DNA of 38,058 nucleotides from Saccoglossus kowalevskii (taxonomy: Eukaryota > Hemichordata > Enteropneusta > Harrimaniidae), in contig NW_003110772.1 in NCBI RefSeq assembly GCF_000003605.2, positions 1 through 38,058 on the forward strand, given 5' to 3'. Position 1 is the stretch's first letter; each line of letters begins with the position of its first letter. A program made the position numbers and the translations under genes. Below the pieces are notes generated by a model. The model was not told where the DNA came from. It did not search any database and saw only the letters and a list, made by a program, of their open reading frames with translations. Shown one piece after another: positions 32,788-38,058 of this stretch.

Positions 32788-32990
32788 TGACTTACGTTAA
32801 ATATAAATGCAACTCCGCCAACATTTCTTTCGTTTTCCCAAACTTTGCACACTTTTTTCTAACATCTTACACTCAGCTAATGAGAACATCTATAGGCTGC
32901 TTTCAACTAACTTTTATTTAATTTGTCGACTTTACAACTGCACGTTTCTATATGCCAACTACTTAGGTCATATATACAAATACATTTACA

Positions 32991-33930
32991 AACTTTTCAA
33001 TAACTTTGTACAACTTTGCATTCACTTTGAACAGCTTTGCACGGTGTGTTAACAGCTTAAAACCCACTACGTTTCGACGGCATGATCAACTTGTCCTTGA
33101 AAATTAGAAGGAATTAAAACACTTTTCATTAATTAAAATAGTTACAAAAATTCCACGATTTTTCACTATAAATGATTGACATCACTGTTAAAAAGAATGC
33201 AGGATCGTTGTTTTATATGTTTTATGGATGTGTGATGAAACAAAAAAAAATCAACAGGTCGTTTATTCAGGGAGTCTCCGATGCAAGTACTAGCCACGCC
33301 TGATTGCGCTATACTTTAAACATTCGACGGTGACCTAACCACAAAGCTGCATAGATTATTTGAAATTAAGCCGAATTGGCGGCTATTTCATATTTTTAGA
33401 TGTTTTAAAATCGACATCACTGGCACAGGTACATTCTAGAATTGACCAATGACCTCTACAAGCTTGGAGTAACACGACGGTAATTTAACAGCTTTTTCAG
33501 AAATATTTATTCATATTTTCGAACTTTTAACTATGGGATTTGTTAATATGATATCACAGGTAAAAATCACGAATGAAACTACCATCTTTGCAATCGCTTT
33601 TTGCAACTTTGTATGTAGTTTGTTGTCGATTTTTCAGTTGGCTGTTGTGATATTCTGCTAATATATGAGGCATTATCGATACATTTACTTAATGTTTTCG
33701 AAATTTAACTGGGGGTTGTCATGACAATGACTTGGGTTAAATATAAAAGCAACTCCGCCAACATTTCTTTCGTTTTCTCAAACTTTGCACACTTTTTTCT
33801 AACATTTTACACTCAGTTCATGTGAACATCTATAGGCTGCTTTCAACTAACTTTTATTTAATATGTCGACCATACAACTGCGCGTTTTTATATGCCAACT
33901 ACTTAGGTCATATATACAAATACATCTACA
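32991..33930 (+). repeat. Satellite unit 36 (family A)
   Basis: A sister of unit 3 (TTTCGACGGCATGATC, CCATCTTTGC). It ends with CAGTTCATG and GTCGACCATACAAC as in units 1 and 3. Confidence 0.93.
33264..33317 (-). pseudogene. 5S rRNA-like segment, unit 36
   Basis: CTCCGATGC, ACTAGCCACGCCTG and GCGCTATAC: several changes, including one in box C. Confidence 0.7.
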
Positions 33931-34877
33931 AACTTTGCAATAACTTTGTACAACTTTGCATTTACTTTGAACAACTTTGCACGGTGTGTTAACAGCTTAA
34001 AATCCACTACGTGACGACAGCATGAACAACTTGTCCTTGAAAATTGGAAGGAATTAAAACACTTTTCATTAATTGAAATAGTTACAAAAATTCTACGATT
34101 TTTCACTATAGATGGTTGACATCACTGTAAAAAAGAATGCAGGATCGTTGTTTTATATATTTTATGGGTGTGTGATGAAACAAAAAAAAAAAAAATTCAA
34201 CAAGTCGTTTATTCAGGGAGTCTCCCATGCAAGTACTAACCACGACCGATTGCGCTTTACTTTAAACATTCGTCGGTGACCTAACCATAAGGCTGCATGG
34301 ATTATTTGAAATTAAGCCGAATTGGCGGCAATTTCATGTTTTTGGATGTTTTAAAATCGCCATCGCTGGCACAGGTACATTCTTGAATTGACCTATGACC
34401 TCTACCAGCTTGGAGTAACACTACGGAAATTTAACAGCTTTTTCAGAAATATTTATTCATATTTTCGATCTTTTAACTATGGGAATTGTTAATATGATAT
34501 CACAGGTAAAAATCACGAATGAAAGTCCCAACTTTGCAATCGCTTTTTGCAACTTTGTATGTAGTTTGTTGTCAATTTTTCAGTTGGCTGTTGTGATATT
34601 CTGCTTATATATGAGGCATTATCGATACATTTACTTAGTGTTTTCGAAATTTAACTGCGGGGTTGTCATAACAATGACTTAGGTTAAATAGAAAAGCAAC
34701 TCCGCCAACATTTCTTTCGTTTTCCCAAACTTTGCACACTTTTTTCTAACATTTTTCACTCAGCTAATGAGAACATCTATAGGCTGCTTTCAACTAACTT
34801 TTATTTAATTTGTCTATTTTAAAACTGCGCGTTTCTATATGCCAACTACTTAGGTCATATATACAAATACATCTACC
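33931..34877 (+). repeat. Satellite unit 37 (family A)
   Basis: The first half matches unit 2. The second half matches unit 17 (CTACCAGC, AAGTCCCAAC, GTCAATTTTTC). The end matches unit 16. A three-way mosaic. Confidence 0.93.
34210..34263 (-). pseudogene. 5S rRNA-like segment, unit 37
   Basis: Family A with CACGACCGATTGCGC. Confidence 0.76.
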
Positions 34878-35155
34878 AACTTTGCAATAACTTTGTACAA
34901 CTTTGCATTCACTTTGAACAACTTTGCACGGTGTGTTAACAGCTTAAAACCCACGACGTGCCGACGGCATGAACAACTTGTCCTTGAAAATTAGAAGGAA
35001 TTAAAACACTTTTCATTAATTAAAATAGTAACAAAAATTCCACGATTTTTCACTATAGATGATTGACATCACTGTAAAAAAGAATGCCGGGTCGTTGTTT
35101 TATATATTTTATGGGTGTGTGATGAAACAAAAAAAAATAAATTCAACAGGACGTT

Positions 35156-35209
35156 TATTCAGGGAGTCTCCCATGCAAGTACTAACCACGCCCGATTGCG
35201 CATTACTTT
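35156..35209 (-). pseudogene. 5S rRNA-like segment, unit 38
   Basis: As units 2 and 35 (GCGCATTAC, ATACGTAGATGACC). Confidence 0.78.
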
Positions 35210-35608
35210 AAACATACGTAGATGACCTAACCACAAAGCTGCATGGATTATTTGAAATTAAGCCGAATTGGCGGATATTTCATGTTTTTGGATGTTTTAA
35301 AATCGACATCGCTGGCACAGGTACATTCTAGAATTGACCTATGACCTCTGCAAGCTTGGAGTAACACTACGGAAATTTAACAGCATTTTCAGAAATATCT
35401 ATTCTTATTTTCGAACTTTTAACTATGGGACTTGTTATTATGATATCACATGTAAAAATCACGAATGAAACTACCAACTTTGCAATCGCTTTTTGCAACT
35501 TTGTATGTAGTTTGTTGTCGATTTTTCAGTTGGCTGTTGTGATATTCTGCTTATATATGAGGCATTATCGATACATTTACTTAAAGTTTTCGAACTTTAA
35601 CTGCGGGG

Positions 35609-35620
35609 TTGCCATGGCAA
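35609..35620. promoter_or_regulatory. Compensated palindrome TTGCCATGGCAA, unit 38
   Basis: Third copy with the paired change; see units 2 and 35. Confidence 0.45.
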
Positions 35621-35823
35621 TGACTTACGTTAAATATAAAAGCAACTCCGCCAACATTTCTTTCGTTTTCCCAAACTTTGCACACTTTTTTCTAACATCT
35701 TACACTCAGCTAATGAGAACATCTATAGGCTGCTTTCAACTAACTTTTATTTAATTTGTCGACTTTACAACTGCGCGTTTCTATATGCCAACTACTTAGG
35801 TCATATATACAAATACATCTACC

Positions 35824-36763
35824 AACTTTGCAATAACTTTGTACAACTTTGCATTCACTTTGAACAACTTTGCACGGTGTGTTAACAGCTTAAAACCCAC
35901 TACGTTTCGACGGCATGAACAACTTGTCCTTGAAAATTAGAAGGAATTAAAACACTTTTCATTAATTAAAATAGTTACAAAAATTCCACGATTTTTCACT
36001 ATAAATGATTGACATCACTGTTAAAAAGAATGCAGGATCGTTGTTTTATATGTTTTATGGATGTGTGATGAAACAAAAAAAAATAAATTCAACAGGTCGT
36101 TTATTCAGGGAGTCTCCGATGTAAGTACTAACCACGCCCGATTGCGCTTTACTTTAAACATTCGTCGGTGACCTAACCACAAAGCTGCATGGATTATTTC
36201 AAATTAAGCCGAATTGGCGGCTATTTCATGTTTTTGGATGTTTTGAAATCGATATCGCTGACACAGGTACATTCTAGAATTGACCTCTACAAGCTTGGAG
36301 TAACACTACGGTAATTTAACAGCGTTTTCAGAAATATTTATTCATATTTTCGAACTTTTAACTATGGGACTTGTTAATATGATATCACAGATAAAAATCA
36401 CGAATGAAACTACCAACTTTTCAATCGCTTTTTGCAACTTTGTATGTAGTTTGTTGTAGATTTTTCAGCTGGCTGTTGTGATATTCTGCTTATATATGAG
36501 GCATTATCGATACATTTACTTAATGTTTTCGAAATTTAACTGCGGGGATGTCATGACAATGACTTAGGTTAAATATAAAAGCAACTCCGCCAACATTTCT
36601 TTAGTTTTCCCAAAAATTTGCACACTTGTTTCTAACATTTTACACTCAGCTCATGTGAACATCTATAGGCTGCTTTCAACTAACTTTTATTTAATTTGTC
36701 GACTTTACAACTGCGCGTTTCTATATGCCAACTACTTAGGTCATATATACAAATACATCTACC
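35824..36763 (+). repeat. Satellite unit 39 (family A)
   Basis: The start matches units 3 and 36 (TTTCGACGGCATG). A 7-bp loss at about 36285 joins GAATTGACC to TCTACAAGC between two GACCT repeats. TTGTAGATTTTTC is private. Confidence 0.93.
36102..36155 (-). pseudogene. 5S rRNA-like segment, unit 39
   Basis: CTCCGATGTAAGTAC: two changes in box C; box A side intact. Confidence 0.72.
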
Positions 36764-37709
36764 AGCTTTGCAATAACTTTGCACAACTTTGCATTCACTT
36801 TGAACAACTTTGCACGGTGTGTTAACAGCTTAAAACCCACCACGTACCGACGGCTTGAACAACTTGTGCTTGAAAATTAGAAGGAATTAAAACACTTTTC
36901 ATTAATTAAAATTGTTACAAAAATTCTACGATTTTTCACTATAAATGATTGACATCACTGTAACAAAGAATGCAGGATCGTTGTTTTATATGTTTTATAG
37001 ATGTGTGATGAAAAAATAAAAATAAATTCAACAGGTCGTTTATTCAGTGAGTCTCCCATGCAAGTACTGACCACGCCCAATTGCGCTTTACTTTAAACAT
37101 TCGTCGGTGACCTAACCACAAATCTGCATTGATTATTTGAAAATAAGCCGAATTGGCGGCTATTTCATGTTTTTGGATGTTTTAAAATCGATATCGCTGG
37201 CACAGGTACATTCTAGAATTGACCTATGACCTCTACAAGCTTGGAGTAACACTACGGTAATTTAACAGCTTTTTCAGAAATATTTATTCATATTTTCGAA
37301 CATTTAACTATGGGACTTGTTAATATGATATCACAGGTAAAAATCACGAATGAAACTACCAACTTTGCAATCGCTTTTTGCAACTTTGTATGAAGTTTGT
37401 TGTCGATTTTTCAGTTGGCTGTTGTGATATTCTGCTTATATATGAGGCATTATCGATACATTTACTTAATGTTTTCGAAATTTAACTGCGGGGTTGTCAT
37501 GACAATGACTTAGGTTAAATATAAAAGCAACTCCGCCAACATTTCTTTCGTTTTCCCAAAAATTTGCACACTTGTTTCTAACATTTTACACTCACCTCAT
37601 GAGAACATCTATAGGCTGCTTTCAATTAACTTTTATTTAATTTGTCGACTTTACAACTACGCGTTTATATATGCCAACTACTTAGGTCATATATACAAAT
37701 ACATCTACC
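36764..37709 (+). repeat. Satellite unit 40 (family A)
   Basis: The first box is AGCTTTG and the second TTTGCACAAC. The A-run is replaced by GATGAAAAAATAAAAATAAATTC. The end has CCAAAAATTTGC and CACCTCATGAG, like units 5 and 12. Confidence 0.93.
37041..37094 (-). pseudogene. 5S rRNA-like segment, unit 40
   Basis: CAGTGAGTCTCCC, TACTGACCACG and CCCAATTGCGC changes. Confidence 0.73.
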
Positions 37710-38058
37710 AACTTTGCAATAACTTTGTACAACTTTGCATTTACATTGAACAACTTTGCACGGTGTTTTAACAGCTTAAAACCCACTACGTGCCGACGGC
37801 ATGAACAACTTGTCCTTTCAAATTAGAAGGAATTAAACACTTTGCATTAATTAAAATAGTTACAAATATTCTACGATTTTTCACTATAAATGATTTACAT
37901 CACTGTAAAAAAGAATCCAGGATCGTTGTTTTATATGTTTTATAGATGTGTGTTGAAACAAAAAAAAATAAATTCAATAGGTCGTTTCTTCAGGGAGTCC
38001 CACATGCAAGTACTAACCACGCCCGATTGTGCTTTACTTTAAACATTCGTCGGTGACC
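37710..38058 (+). repeat. Satellite unit 41 (family A, cut by window end)
   Basis: First 349 bp only, ending just after the 5S-like segment. TTTACATTGAAC, GTGTTTTAAC and GTGTGTTGAAAC are private. Confidence 0.93.
37987..38040 (-). pseudogene. 5S rRNA-like segment, unit 41
   Basis: GAGTCCCACATGCAAG alters box C; GATTGTGC on the box A side. Confidence 0.71.

Larger units (their letters stand above)
32044..32990 (+). repeat. Satellite unit 35 (family A)
   Basis: The second half matches units 2 and 38. It has the longest open frame (32592-32921, 109 codons), present only because three stop-making bases differ in this sub-lineage. Confidence 0.93.
34878..35823 (+). repeat. Satellite unit 38 (family A)
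   Basis: The first third matches unit 17. From the 5S-like segment on it matches units 2 and 35. Confidence 0.93.
1..38058 (+). repeat. Satellite array, ~943-bp unit, about 40 head-to-tail copies
   Basis: The whole window is a direct tandem repeat. Taking the conserved GTCTCCC motif as an anchor gives 41 occurrences from 288 to 37997. The 40 intervals average 942.7 bp and range from 929 to 948 bp. All copies are in one orientation and there is no insertion, inversion or unique spacer. Copies differ by scattered substitutions and short indels. By eye, neighbours look roughly 90-99% identical; I did not compute this. The array runs off both ends. No gene, transposon end or other repeat class interrupts it. 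Family-level knowledge: this size and organisation is typical of eukaryotic satellite DNA. An assembled array this long with distinct variants in each copy implies long-read data or a cloned insert. The function is unknown. Confidence 0.98.

Noticed and set aside
32592..32921. 109-codon open frame on the plus strand with hydrophobic stretches, recurring as 63-109 codons in other units (for example 1492, 8003, 9893, 21200, 27792, 35425)
   Set aside because: The frame recurs only because the DNA repeats. In most units it is cut by TAA in CTGCTAATATATG or by indels, and changes do not favour silent positions. Nothing recognised in the protein.
33903..34106. 67-codon minus-strand frame (also at 916, 5636, 10348)
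   Set aside because: It reads through the phased AACTTTG boxes and the flank; the frame is lost in most units by small changes. A shadow of non-coding repeat.
1..38058. CRISPR array or prokaryotic operon
   Set aside because: The repeat unit is far too long, there is no short repeat with unique spacers, no Cas-type gene and no coding sequence of prokaryotic density.

Overview
The window is one uninterrupted head-to-tail tandem array. About 40 copies of an AT-rich unit of roughly 943 bp (range 931-949, about one-third G+C by hand count of a few lines) fill it from base 1 to base 38058. All copies lie in the same orientation and no unique flanking sequence is present, so the array runs past both ends. 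No protein-coding gene is supported: every open frame is short (109 codons or fewer), recurs at the repeat period, and is opened or closed by single-base differences between copies. The window looks like eukaryotic, probably animal, satellite DNA. The species cannot be told from the sequence.

The most informative part of the unit is a 54-bp segment on the minus strand that matches the 3' half of eukaryotic 5S rRNA. It covers the region of the RNA polymerase III internal promoter (box A, intermediate element, box C). In most copies an A-run on the plus strand (T-run on the minus strand) follows at about the distance where a 5S gene terminates. The unit therefore seems to be a satellite built around, or having captured, a truncated 5S gene. 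This 5S resemblance comes from memory of 5S sequences, not from a search.

Other structure in each unit, in plus-strand order from my arbitrary start point: (i) five AACTTTG-type boxes spaced 11, 10, 11 and 10 bp, i.e. about one helical turn; (ii) a GC-rich dyad; (iii) the A-run with AATAAA; (iv) the 5S-like segment; (v) a 10-bp TTCTAGAA-centred palindrome; (vi) a second set of the same boxes with the same phasing about 347 bp before the next set; (vii) a 12-bp palindrome, TTGTCATGACAA or its compensated form TTGCCATGGCAA; (viii) TATAAAAG; (ix) a pyrimidine tract followed by CAG.

Two sequence families alternate along the array. Family A is closer to 5S in the 5S-like segment (GTACTAACC and GATTGCGC on the plus strand). 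Family B carries GAACTAACC and GATTTCAC, and usually CTTCGCACGG. Layout: A at 1-5663 (units 1-6), B or mixed at 5664-10375 (units 7-11), A at 10376-16966 (units 12-18), B at 16967-30159 (units 19-32), then A to the end (units 33-41, with the switch inside unit 33). Superimposed on this are a 1890-bp dimeric repeat (units 8-11), a nearly identical neighbour pair (units 27-28), a three-unit repeat near the right end (units 35-36 and 38-39), and long-range mosaics (units 1, 18, 33 and 34; units 4 and 13; units 7, 19 and 24). This is the pattern expected from repeated unequal exchange and gene conversion.
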